DNA from: Fodinibacter sp963800505 | GTDB lineage: Bacteria > Actinomycetota > Actinomycetes > Actinomycetales > Dermatophilaceae | DNA length: 64,000 nucleotides | Reading direction: 5' to 3' | NCBI GenBank assembly: GCA_963800505.1 | Contig: CAWDBL010000032.1 | Location: forward strand, 62,001-126,000 | Part shown: positions 39,752 to 47,363 of the stretch, piece after piece | Layout: each line of letters opens with the position of its first letter | Position numbering within the stretch: position 1 is the stretch's first letter | The notes under the pieces: model-generated | The model's database searches: none | What the model was told of the DNA's origin: nothing | Seen by the model: the letters and a program-made list of their open reading frames with translations, nothing else | Program-made: the position numbers and the translations under genes

Positions 39752-42436
39752 TCAGCTGTCGCGGAGGAAGACCATCGCCATCGGGGTCTGCTCGCTGCCC
39801 TGGCCGAGCGGGTTGTCGGCGAACATCTCCTCGAAGCGCGTCCAGTCGCCGGGCACGTCGGAGCCGAGCACGTTTCTCCCGATGTCGTTGGCGTCCATGA
39901 TCACCGTGCCGCAGAAGGTCGAGCGCCACGGCTCGGGCACCCGCTGGCGGATGGCGGAGGACAGGCGCGACGCGACGGCATCCGGGTCCTTGGGCGCCAG
40001 CTTCGCCGAGACGTTGCTCGGGTAGGCGCTGTACTCGGTGGGCCCGTCGATGGCGTTGATGTCGTTGCCGACGAGCTCGTAGAACATGCCCTTGCGGCCC
40101 AGCACCTTGCCGACCGCACCGCCCGCCGAGGCGTAGAGCACTCGCGGCAGGCCGGCCTCCTGGATCGCCAGCTGCATGGTGAACGGGCTGCCCAGGCCGA
40201 TGCCGGCCGGCGTGCGCGTGACGTAGCGCGAGAGCACGCGCGCCGGGCGGCCCACCTTGATGTCCCAGACGAAGTAGGACCGGCCCTGGGTGATGGCGAC
40301 GACCTTCTCGGACAGGAAGAACCACCAGGGGCCGCTGGTGGCGGTGGCGTGGTCGGGGCCGGCGGAGGGCAGGCCGGCGAAGAAGCGGTCGACGTACTCG
40401 AGCACCTTCGTGTCGAGGTCGTCGTCGCGGCTGAACAGCTCGGTGCGCACCGGGTAGCGCCGCACCGGCTCCCCGAGCGAGGTGGTGAGGTCGAGCGACT
40501 GGCCCGCGTTGGGTTCGTAGTCGGTCTTCACGTGCACCGCCTGCTCCGCCAGCGCCGCATCGGCATCGGCGTCGTGGTCGTCGAAGAACTCGCGCAGCCA
40601 CAGCTCGAGGTTGATCAGCCGCCAGAAGGTCATCGTGTCGACGTCGTTGGCACCCTTGATCCAGCCCTCGAAGGCGGCGATGACCTCGGCCTGGTCGACA
40701 TAGGGCCGGTTCGCGAACGACTCGCTGAGGAAGACGTTGTAGAAGTGGTTCTTCAGCCGCATGAACCACTCGACCTGCGGGGTGGTGAACCCGATCTTGT
40801 TGCGGCGGCGGTTGATCGACTCGGGTAGCAGCCCGCGGGTGGCGTCGCGCAGCACCCGCTTGTTCCAGCCGTCCTTGATGATCGCCTCGTCGGAGAGGCT
40901 GAAGATGAACTTCAGCACCTCCTTGTCGAGGAACGGCACGCGCCCCTCGAGCGAGAAGCGCATCGTGTTCTTGTCCTCGTAGCGCAGCAGGCTCGGCAGG
41001 CTGTTGTGGAACAGGTCCTCGACGAGGCGCTTCTTCAGGTTCGCGCCCTCGGAGACGTACCGCTCCCCCGCGTGGGCGGCGACGAACTCGCTGCTCATCA
41101 GCTGGGTGACCGGGATGGTCTTCTTCAGCTTCACCTTGGCCTTGAGCTTGAAGCGGCCCAGCCGGTAGAGCACGTCGAGGCTCTTGGCGAGCTCGCCGGC
41201 CGCGGCCGTCATCCCCTGGGCGCGCAGCTGGCGCAGGTAGACGAAGTAGTAGGGGATGTAGCCGGCCATCATCTCGTCGGCGCCCTGGCCGTCGAGCAGC
41301 ACCGTGACGTGCTTGGTGGCCTCGCGCATCACCTGGAACTGCGCGTACGGGCCGGAGGAGATGAGCGGCTCCTCCTGGGTGCGGATGAAGTCGAGCAGGT
41401 CGGCCTTGAACTCGTCGGCCGTCGGCAGGATCTTGTGCGAGTCGACGTGGCCGGTGCAGATCTCGAGGACGTCGTCGACGTAGCGCTCCTCGTCGTTGAT
41501 CGAGCCCGGGAAGACTGCCGAGAAGGTGTTCTGCCGGGTGCCGACCGCGCGGGTCGACAGCTCGTCGCCCTCGCCCAGCAGCTGGTTGATGATGACGGCC
41601 ACGGCGCTGGAGTCGAGGCCGCCGGACAGCGAGGTGCCCACCGGCACCTCCGACTGCAGGCGCAGCCGGATCGACTCCACCAGGCGGCGCTGGTACTCCG
41701 CAGCCGCGGCGTCGTCGTAGGGCCGCTGCTCGTGCGCGAGCTCGAGCAGCTCCTCCTTCAGGCGGGTGAACATGCGGCGCTGGATGCCGGTGCCGTCGGC
41801 CGTGAGCATCTCACCAGGGGCGAGCCGCTCGATGCCGTCGAAGAAGGTCTCGGTGCCGTCCTCGTGCGCGCGGAAGCGCAGGTAGCGGTACACCGAGCGC
41901 TCGTTGACCCGCTTCTCGTACAGACCGCTGGCGAGGATCGGCTTGATCTCGCTGGCGAACAGCAGCACCTCGCCCTGGCCGCCGGGTGCGGGCACGGTCG
42001 CCACGTAGAGCGGCTTGATGCCGAAGTGGTCGCGCGCCAGGGTGAGCCGCTTCTCCTCGCGGTCCCAGATCGCCAGGCCGAACATCCCGTTGAACCGGTC
42101 GAAGGCCTCGGGCCCCCACTGCGCGAACGCCTGCAGCACGACCTCGGTGTCGGAGTCGGTGCTGAACTCGCGACCCAGCGCCACGAGCTCGTCGCGCAGG
42201 TCGAGGTAGTTGTAGACCTCGCCGTTGTAGGCGATCGAGTAGCGCCCGTCGGCGGTGTCCATCGGCTGCTGGCCGTGCGCGACGTCGATGATCGACAGCC
42301 GGCGGTGGGCCAGGCCGCACGGGCCGCTGGTGACGACTCCCTCACCGTCGGGCCCGCGGTGCTGCTGGCAGTCGTTCATCCGCTCCAGCAGGGCGTGGTC
42401 GGCGTGGAGTCCGTGGTAGCCGGCGATGCCGCACAT
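39752..42436 (-). CDS. asnB: Asparagine synthetase (glutamine-hydrolysing) fused to an F420-0:gamma-glutamyl-ligase-like domain
   Basis: Residues 1 to about 620 form a complete AsnB. Cys2 of MCGIAGYHG is the glutaminase nucleophile, RRLSIID and YNGEVYN mark the glutaminase domain, and the ATP loop SGGLDSS lies at 271-277. Asn synthetases usually end near 600-650 residues; this protein has 894. Residues about 655-894 resemble the CofE/COG1478 family: RYPVRTELFSRDDDL, FFLSEKVVAITQGRSY (706-721), GKVLGRKGMFYELVGNDINA, LAPKDPD and VIMDANDIGRNVLG. CofE adds glutamate to F420-0. The fusion suggests coupled amide and gamma-glutamyl chemistry on an unknown substrate. No frameshift or linker break is visible. 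The ATG at 42436 is fixed by Cys2. The fold of the extension is assigned by motif recall. Confidence 0.85.
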   Translation of the reverse strand: MCGIAGYHGLHADHALLERMNDCQQHRGPDGEGVVTSGPCGLAHRRLSIIDVAHGQQPMDTADGRYSIAYNGEVYNYLDLRDELVALGREFSTDSDTEVVLQAFAQWGPEAFDRFNGMFGLAIWDREEKRLTLARDHFGIKPLYVATVPAPGGQGEVLLFASEIKPILASGLYEKRVNERSVYRYLRFRAHEDGTETFFDGIERLAPGEMLTADGTGIQRRMFTRLKEELLELAHEQRPYDDAAAAEYQRRLVESIRLRLQSEVPVGTSLSGGLDSSAVAVIINQLLGEGDELSTRAVGTRQNTFSAVFPGSINDEERYVDDVLEICTGHVDSHKILPTADEFKADLLDFIRTQEEPLISSGPYAQFQVMREATKHVTVLLDGQGADEMMAGYIPYYFVYLRQLRAQGMTAAAGELAKSLDVLYRLGRFKLKAKVKLKKTIPVTQLMSSEFVAAHAGERYVSEGANLKKRLVEDLFHNSLPSLLRYEDKNTMRFSLEGRVPFLDKEVLKFIFSLSDEAIIKDGWNKRVLRDATRGLLPESINRRRNKIGFTTPQVEWFMRLKNHFYNVFLSESFANRPYVDQAEVIAAFEGWIKGANDVDTMTFWRLINLELWLREFFDDHDADADAALAEQAVHVKTDYEPNAGQSLDLTTSLGEPVRRYPVRTELFSRDDDLDTKVLEYVDRFFAGLPSAGPDHATATSGPWWFFLSEKVVAITQGRSYFVWDIKVGRPARVLSRYVTRTPAGIGLGSPFTMQLAIQEAGLPRVLYASAGGAVGKVLGRKGMFYELVGNDINAIDGPTEYSAYPSNVSAKLAPKDPDAVASRLSSAIRQRVPEPWRSTFCGTVIMDANDIGRNVLGSDVPGDWTRFEEMFADNPLGQGSEQTPMAMVFLRDS

Positions 42437-42554
42437 GAATTGGGTGGGTCCTCGTGCTCGGGGGCGGGGGTGGGCGGCATCCGGGGCCCGGTTGCCGAGG
42501 TCCAAGCCTGCCACGGATGCCAGGTCAGACCGATTCGCGCTTGCGCGCGTTCGC

Positions 42555-43481
42555 TCAGGCGGGGAGGTGCGCGTCGAGCCACCGCACGACGTCGGCGGTG
42601 ACCTCGTCGCGGTTGGTCTCGTTGAAGATCTCGTGGCGCGCGCCGGGGTAGAGGGTGCAGGTGACGTCCGCGACGCCCACGGACTGGTACTGCTCCGCGA
42701 CGGCCCGCACACCCTTGCCCTTGTCTCCGACGGGGTCGGCGTCGCCGGCCACGAGCAGGATCGGCAGGTCGCGGCGCACCCGGGCCACCTGGCGACGGTC
42801 GTTGATGACGCCGAGGCCGCCGAGCAGGTCGGCGAAGAAGCCCGAGGTGAAGGTGTTGCCGCACAGGTCGTCGGCGACGTAGAGGTCGACCTCGGCCTCG
42901 TCGCGCGAGAGCCAGTCGAAGTCGGTGCGGTTGGGCTTGAAGGCGGCGTTGTACTGGCCGAACGTCATCGCATCGAGCATCGTGCTCACGTGCCGCCGCC
43001 CACGCAGCCGGGCCTCGGTGGCCGCCACCAGGGCGCCGACCTTGCCGAGCAGGCCGGGGTCGCCCGCGGTGCCGGAGAGCACCAGGCCGGCGAGCTCGCG
43101 GCTGTCCTCGATGACGTAGGCCCGGGCCAGGAACGAGCCCATCGAGTGGCCGACCAGGAAGACCGGCAGGCCGGGGTGCTCCTCACGGGCGAAGTCGGTG
43201 ACGGCGCGCAGGTCGGCGACCACGGTGTCCCAACCGTCCGTGTCGGCGAAGTAGCCGTGGTCGGCCTTGCTCGCGGTGGCGCCGTGGCCGCGGTGGTCGC
43301 CGGCATAGACGGCGTACCCGGCCCCCGTGAGCGCCTCGGCCAGGCGGGCGTAGCGGGCCGAGTGCTCGGCCATGCCGTGCGCGATCTGCACGACGGCCTT
43401 CGGCGGCCCCTCGGGCAGCCAACGGTGGGTGTGCAGGGCGGTGCCGTCGCTCGCCGTCACGGTCGTGGTCGTGCTCTGCAT
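42555..43481 (-). CDS. Alpha/beta hydrolase, monoacylglycerol-lipase-like
   Basis: This 308-residue protein has IAHGMAEHSARYARLAEAL, DHRGHGATAS and the nucleophile elbow GHSMGSFLARAY, a set typical of monoacylglycerol lipases and lysophospholipases. The catalytic Asp is probably in VAGDADPVGDKGKG and the His in YPGARHEIFNE. There is no signal peptide. The ATG at 43481 has AAGGA about seven bases upstream. It lies 118 bases before the AsnB fusion on the same strand; joint transcription is possible but not required. Confidence 0.92.
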   Translation of the reverse strand: MQSTTTTVTASDGTALHTHRWLPEGPPKAVVQIAHGMAEHSARYARLAEALTGAGYAVYAGDHRGHGATASKADHGYFADTDGWDTVVADLRAVTDFAREEHPGLPVFLVGHSMGSFLARAYVIEDSRELAGLVLSGTAGDPGLLGKVGALVAATEARLRGRRHVSTMLDAMTFGQYNAAFKPNRTDFDWLSRDEAEVDLYVADDLCGNTFTSGFFADLLGGLGVINDRRQVARVRRDLPILLVAGDADPVGDKGKGVRAVAEQYQSVGVADVTCTLYPGARHEIFNETNRDEVTADVVRWLDAHLPA

Positions 43482-43558
43482 GGTCGCCGTCCTTGGTTAC
43501 CGATGAGTATGCCGAGCACAGCCTGCCACGCCGGCCGCACCGGGCACAGCCGCGTCTC

Positions 43559-43885
43559 TCAGGCGCAGCCCGTCGACACCGCGAGCGCCGCACAGACCTC
43601 GCGCATCCGTTGGTCCGAGAGCCGGCCGAGCCGCTCGGTGAGGGCGCCGACCGACACCGACTCGACGGCATCCAGGGCGGCGACGCACGACCGTGGCACG
43701 GGGTCGTGCTCGGGGTCGAGCCCCACCTCGCTGGGCAGGCCACGCACCGTCGTCGTGCATGGTGACACCAGCGCTCGACGCAACCCCCGCACGACCGCGT
43801 CGCGCGAGAGCACGACGACCGGCCGGCGCGGGACCTCCGGTGCCTGCGCCCACCACACCTCCCCACGCAGCGGCAGGGCGCTCAT
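43559..43885 (-). CDS. MazF/PemK-family toxin (module 2)
   Basis: This 108-residue protein starts LPLRGEVWWAQAPEVPRRPV, the GEVW and RPVVVLSRD signature of PemK/MazF. A loop VSPCTTTVRGLPSEVGL and CVAALDAVESVSVGALTERLGRL follow. The ATG overlaps the antitoxin stop (ATGA). It should act as a sequence-specific mRNA endonuclease held in check by the 78-residue partner. Unlike module 1, its N-terminal strand is complete. Confidence 0.9.
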   Translation of the reverse strand: MSALPLRGEVWWAQAPEVPRRPVVVLSRDAVVRGLRRALVSPCTTTVRGLPSEVGLDPEHDPVPRSCVAALDAVESVSVGALTERLGRLSDQRMREVCAALAVSTGCA

Positions 43886-44118
43886 GACGACGCCTGCCTG
43901 CGCCACGCGTCGAGGTCGCCCCAGGCATCGTGCTCCGTGACCGGAGCGGTGGAGTAGGCCCGGTCATAGGCGGCGTCGACCTCGGCACGGCGGTGGGCAT
44001 CGAGCAGCGACTCCAGGGCCGCCTCGAGCAGGGACGCATCGGTGGCCGTGCCGTGTGCCCGGCGCGCGCGGGCGAGCAGGTCGGCATCGACGGTGGTGCT
44101 CACCCGAACCTTCGGCAT
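43882..44118 (-). CDS. Antitoxin (module 2)
   Basis: This 78-residue protein begins MPKVRVSTTVDADLLARARR, a ribbon-helix-helix-like start. Its C-terminal tail is acidic and aromatic (TEHDAWGDLDAWRRQASS). The ATG at 44118 is chosen because a TACGGT -10 box lies six bases upstream. A longer frame would start at the mirror ATG of the operator palindrome. Coupled to the toxin by a four-base overlap. Confidence 0.85.
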   Translation of the reverse strand: MPKVRVSTTVDADLLARARRAHGTATDASLLEAALESLLDAHRRAEVDAAYDRAYSTAPVTEHDAWGDLDAWRRQASS

Positions 44119-44145
44119 GCCACGACCGTAGCATGATCGTGGCAT
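44117..44145 (-). promoter_or_regulatory. Promoter and palindromic operator of toxin-antitoxin module 2
   Basis: ATGCCACGA (44117-44125) and TCGTGGCAT (44137-44145) form a perfect palindrome with an 11-base spacer. The -10 box TACGGT (44130-44125, minus strand) lies within it and the antitoxin ATG lies in one arm. Binding here would block transcription and initiation together. Confidence 0.65.
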
Positions 44146-44157
44146 GACTCTGCCGGG

Positions 44158-44695
44158 TCAGTGGCGGGCGCCGCGCTCGCGCAGCCAGGCGACGAGCTCC
44201 GTGGCACCGGCGCGCTCGGCGGCGCCGAGCGGGGTCAGGTCGTCCCAGCCCCGCCAGTCGACGTCGGCACCCGCCTCCACCAGCACGGATGCCGTCTCGA
44301 GCCGCCCGCCGTGACACGCCATCCAGAGCAGCGCGTCCAGCGACTCCACGCCACTCGAGGCGACCGCGGCGGCGACCCGGTCGGTCATCCCCAGCGCCGC
44401 GGCGTCGAACAGCGACACGGAGGCACCGCGCTCGACGAGGAGGCGCGCGGCATCCCACTGGGCGAAGGCGGTCGCGTCGTTGAGCGGCGTGCCGCCGCCG
44501 ATGACCGCACCGGGCGCGTCGATGTCGGCCCCGGCGTCGAGAAGCGCGGCGACGGCCACCGTGCCCGGGCAGCGGGCCGGCCACCAGGCCCGGGTGGGCG
44601 GCGAGCACCGCTGCCAAGGCGTCCTGGTCGCCGGAGAGCACCGCCGCGACGGCGGTCTCGACGGGGTCGACGGGAAGCCGGCCGATGTCACCCAT
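44158..44695 (-). pseudogene. Ankyrin-repeat protein gene with a +1 frameshift
   Basis: From the ATG at 44695 the frame reads MGDIGRLPVDPVETAVAAVL and on to HPGLVAGPLPG, like the N-terminal helix pair of small bacterial ankyrin proteins. It then turns into Arg-rich nonsense. The neighbouring frame takes over with TVAVAALLDAGADIDAPG, LLVERGASVSLFDAAALG and VLVEAGADVDWRGWDDLTPL, clear ankyrin repeats, and stops at 44158. Removing one base from CCCGGG at 44564-44569 joins both parts into a 178-residue protein. Either a recent loss of function or a sequencing error in the GC run. Confidence 0.75.
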
Positions 44696-44768
44696 GCCCC
44701 TCATCCTCCCCTCAGCGGCCGCACGGAAAGCCCGGGAAATGCAGTGGCGACCGTGAACGGGGCCGTCC

Positions 44769-44774
44769 TAGCGT
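44769..44774 (+). promoter_or_regulatory. -10 box (TAGCGT) for the VOC gene
   Basis: TAGCGT lies 33 bases before the ATG at 44808, leaving a leader of about 26 bases with GGGAG as ribosome-binding site. This is one of the few genes with this box that is not leaderless. Confidence 0.4.
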
Positions 44775-44807
44775 GGGCAGCCGGGCGAGCAGACCGGGAG
44801 ACGACCG

Positions 44808-45539
44808 ATGACGTGTGAGCTGGTGGCGCTGTGCGTCGACGCCAACGACCCGGCAGCCCTCGCCCGGTTCTGGAGCGGTGTGCTCGGCCGTGCGGTCGAG
44901 GATGCCGGGCGCGGTGAGGCGGTGCTGCTGCCCGACGCCGAGGCCGGGTTCGTGATCCGGTTCGCCCCGACCAGTGAGCCGAAGGTCGGACCCAACCAGA
45001 TGCACTTCGACCTCGCCAGCACCACCGCGGAGGACCAGGCGGCGACCGTGGCGCGCGCGCTCGAGCTGGGCGCGAGCCCCCTGGACGTCGGCCAGCTCCC
45101 CTCGGAGGAGCACGTGGTGCTCGCCGACCCCGAGGGCAACGAGTTCTGCGTCATCGAGGCGGGCAACGGCTTCCTCGCCGGGACGCCGAGGGTCGGCTGC
45201 CTGTCGAGCGACGGCTCGCCGCGCGTCGGCCGCTTCTGGAGCGAGGCCCTGGGCTGGCCGCTCGTCTGGGACCAGGACGAGGAGACGGCGATCCAGTCGA
45301 CCCGGGGCGGCTCGAAGATCTCCTGGGGCGGCCCGCCCTACACGCCCCGCACCGGGGCGCAGCGGTGGCGGTGGCACCTGGCGCCATCGCCGGGCAGCGA
45401 CCAGCAGGGCGAGGTCGAGCGCCTCCGCTCCCTCGGCGCCACGCGCCTCGAGAGTGCTCCGCGAGACGACGGCGCGGTCGTGCTCGCCGACCCCGACGGC
45501 AACGAGTTCCGCCTGCTGCCCGCCGGTGCGGCCCGCTGA
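44808..45539 (+). CDS. Tandem VOC (glyoxalase-like) domain protein
   Basis: This 243-residue protein has two VOC modules. The first begins ELVALCVDANDPAALARFWS and ends LADPEGNEFCVIE. The second includes GRFWSEALGWPLVW and ends LADPDGNEFRLLP. Metal ligands expected in VOC enzymes are only partly present. The role (isomerase, dioxygenase or binding protein) cannot be set. It is followed by a strong hairpin. Confidence 0.83.
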   Translation: MTCELVALCVDANDPAALARFWSGVLGRAVEDAGRGEAVLLPDAEAGFVIRFAPTSEPKVGPNQMHFDLASTTAEDQAATVARALELGASPLDVGQLPSEEHVVLADPEGNEFCVIEAGNGFLAGTPRVGCLSSDGSPRVGRFWSEALGWPLVWDQDEETAIQSTRGGSKISWGGPPYTPRTGAQRWRWHLAPSPGSDQQGEVERLRSLGATRLESAPRDDGAVVLADPDGNEFRLLPAGAAR

Positions 45540-45675
45540 GCACCGACCCCCTGTGCTACTGGGTCGACGAGGGGAAGGGCCGGGTCGCTGTTGTGCGGAC
45601 CCGAGTCAGACTTGGGCCGGTCACATGCCTCCGGATGCCGTGCGCGCGGTTCCGCTGCTGGCGCCACGACCGCCT

Positions 45676-45733
45676 CGAGACAAGGGTCGGAGAAATCGGT
45701 GCCATCACCCCGATTTCTCCGAGCCTTGTCGAG
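45676..45733. terminator. Long hairpin between the VOC and HNH genes
   Basis: CGAGACAAGGGTCGGAGAAA (from 45676) and the arm ending at 45733 (CCGATTTCTCCGAGCCTTGT...) pair at 21 of 24 positions around a ten-base loop. It is AT-richer than its surroundings. It probably ends the VOC transcript and insulates the HNH gene. Confidence 0.65.
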
Positions 45734-45788
45734 CGCGCCTTGCCGAGCCACCTTCGCTGTGCGGCATCCGAATTGGGGTGTGGACGAG

Positions 45789-45818
45789 TTGATAATCAGA
45801 CGCTTGTTCGAGTATGAT
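45789..45818 (+). promoter_or_regulatory. Near-consensus sigma-A promoter of the HNH gene
   Basis: TTGATA (45789-45794) and TATGAT (45813-45818) are 18 bases apart, the best -35/-10 pair in the window. The ATG at 45824 follows after five bases, so the mRNA is leaderless or nearly so. Confidence 0.65.
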
Positions 45819-45823
45819 GGAGT

Positions 45824-47254
45824 ATGTCGACCAGCCAGCTCCGGGCCCGCATCGCGGCGGTGCGTGCCGAGGCCGCAGCCATCGGCGCCGAGCTGGTTGA
45901 GCGCGGGTCCGAGATGGAGCGCGACGAGCTGTTCGAGATCAGTGGCGAGCTGCAGGGCGCCTCCAACGCGGTCGAGGGGGCGCAGCTGGTCGCCATGGCC
46001 CATGCCGCAGCGCACGAGAGCCGCCTGACCAACCGGGGGTTCGTCGAGGTGCACCACGGGCTCGGGTTCGTCGACACGATGGCTCCGTCCCTGGTGTCGC
46101 TCGAGGCCGGCATCGGTGAGTGGGCGGCCGGTCGCCGGGTGTCCCTGGCCGCGAAGACCTCCGAGCGCTTCCCCCGCCTGCTGGGCGCGGTGGTGGCCGG
46201 CGAGCTCACGACGGCCACGGTCGCGAAGGTCGTGTCCGTCAGCGACGGCCTCGACCTTCAGGCGTGCGCCAGGGTCGAGGACGTGCTGGTCGACCGGCTG
46301 CCCGGGCTCGACCCGGCCAAGGTCACGGGGGTCGTCCGCAGGGTCGCCACCCGCATCGCCGCCGACCAGATGCGCGAGTCGACGCGCAAGAACCGCAAGG
46401 ACCGGTACGTCGAGGTCAACGCCGGGCCCGACGGCACCACGATGTGGTGCGCCCAGCTGCCCACCGGGCCGTCCGCCGCGATGTGGGACGCCGTCAAGCG
46501 CCACGGCGACACCTTGGCCCAGGACAACCCCTGCCTCACCCTCGACCAGGCCCGCGCCGACGCCCTGGCCGACCTCGTGCTCAGCAACGTCAGCGTGACC
46601 GCGAAGATCACGCTCGGCATCCCCGTCATCACCGGCACGGATGCCGTCGACGCCCGGGACGCGGCCGCTGCCACCGCCGCGGCGGACGGCCGCACGACGG
46701 GCGTCGCCTGTGCGGGGCTGGGCAGCGACTTCTCCGTCCTTGCCTCCCTCAACGGGTGCGACGTCCCGAGCATCGGGTTCATCGACGCCGACACCGTCGA
46801 GGCCCTGCTCGCGGTGGTCCCGACCGACATCGGCCGCGCCCTGCTCGACGCCCGCACCGGCGCCCTGATGGAGTCGGTGAGCAACGCCTACCGAGCGCCC
46901 CGCGCGATGAAGGAGTTCGTCGCCACCCGCGACGGCACCTGCCGGATGTGGGGCTGCAACCGCCCTGCGATGGCCTGCGACACCGACCACGCGCGGCCCT
47001 GGCCCGCCGGCCACACCACTCCCACGAACCTCGGCGGGCTCTGCCGCCGGCACCACCGACTCAAGCAACGCCGCCGCTGGGTCTACCAGCTCGACCCCGA
47101 CGGCACGGTCAGCTGGACCTCACCCAAGGGCAAGCGGCGGATGACCTATCCGCAGCACGCCTACTGGCCACCAGTGGATCCCGCTCCGCCCGAACCGGTC
47201 GCGGCGGTCGCGCCTGCGAGCAAACCCGCCCCAGAAGAACCTCCACCCTTCTAG
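45824..47254 (+). CDS. DUF222 / 13E12-family HNH endonuclease-like protein
   Basis: This 476-residue protein has the DUF222 helical region (about 1-330). A C-terminal HNH motif follows: RDGTCRMWGCNRPAMACDTD, then HARPWPAGHTTPTNLGGLCRRHH, with Cys pairs that bind zinc. It belongs to the 13E12 repeat family, found in many copies in actinobacterial genomes and thought to spread as a selfish element. It has a strong leaderless promoter and is bounded upstream by a hairpin. DNA cleavage has not been shown for most members, so activity is inferred. Confidence 0.92.
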   Translation: MSTSQLRARIAAVRAEAAAIGAELVERGSEMERDELFEISGELQGASNAVEGAQLVAMAHAAAHESRLTNRGFVEVHHGLGFVDTMAPSLVSLEAGIGEWAAGRRVSLAAKTSERFPRLLGAVVAGELTTATVAKVVSVSDGLDLQACARVEDVLVDRLPGLDPAKVTGVVRRVATRIAADQMRESTRKNRKDRYVEVNAGPDGTTMWCAQLPTGPSAAMWDAVKRHGDTLAQDNPCLTLDQARADALADLVLSNVSVTAKITLGIPVITGTDAVDARDAAAATAAADGRTTGVACAGLGSDFSVLASLNGCDVPSIGFIDADTVEALLAVVPTDIGRALLDARTGALMESVSNAYRAPRAMKEFVATRDGTCRMWGCNRPAMACDTDHARPWPAGHTTPTNLGGLCRRHHRLKQRRRWVYQLDPDGTVSWTSPKGKRRMTYPQHAYWPPVDPAPPEPVAAVAPASKPAPEEPPPF

Positions 47255-47363
47255 CGCCTCGCGCTCCGGAAGCGGCGGTACGTAGATCGGGTTGCCGACT
47301 TGAGTGCGCCCGCTTTCTCGAACCAGTCGAAGCGCGATCCGCCTCACTGCCGACGCGGCCGGG

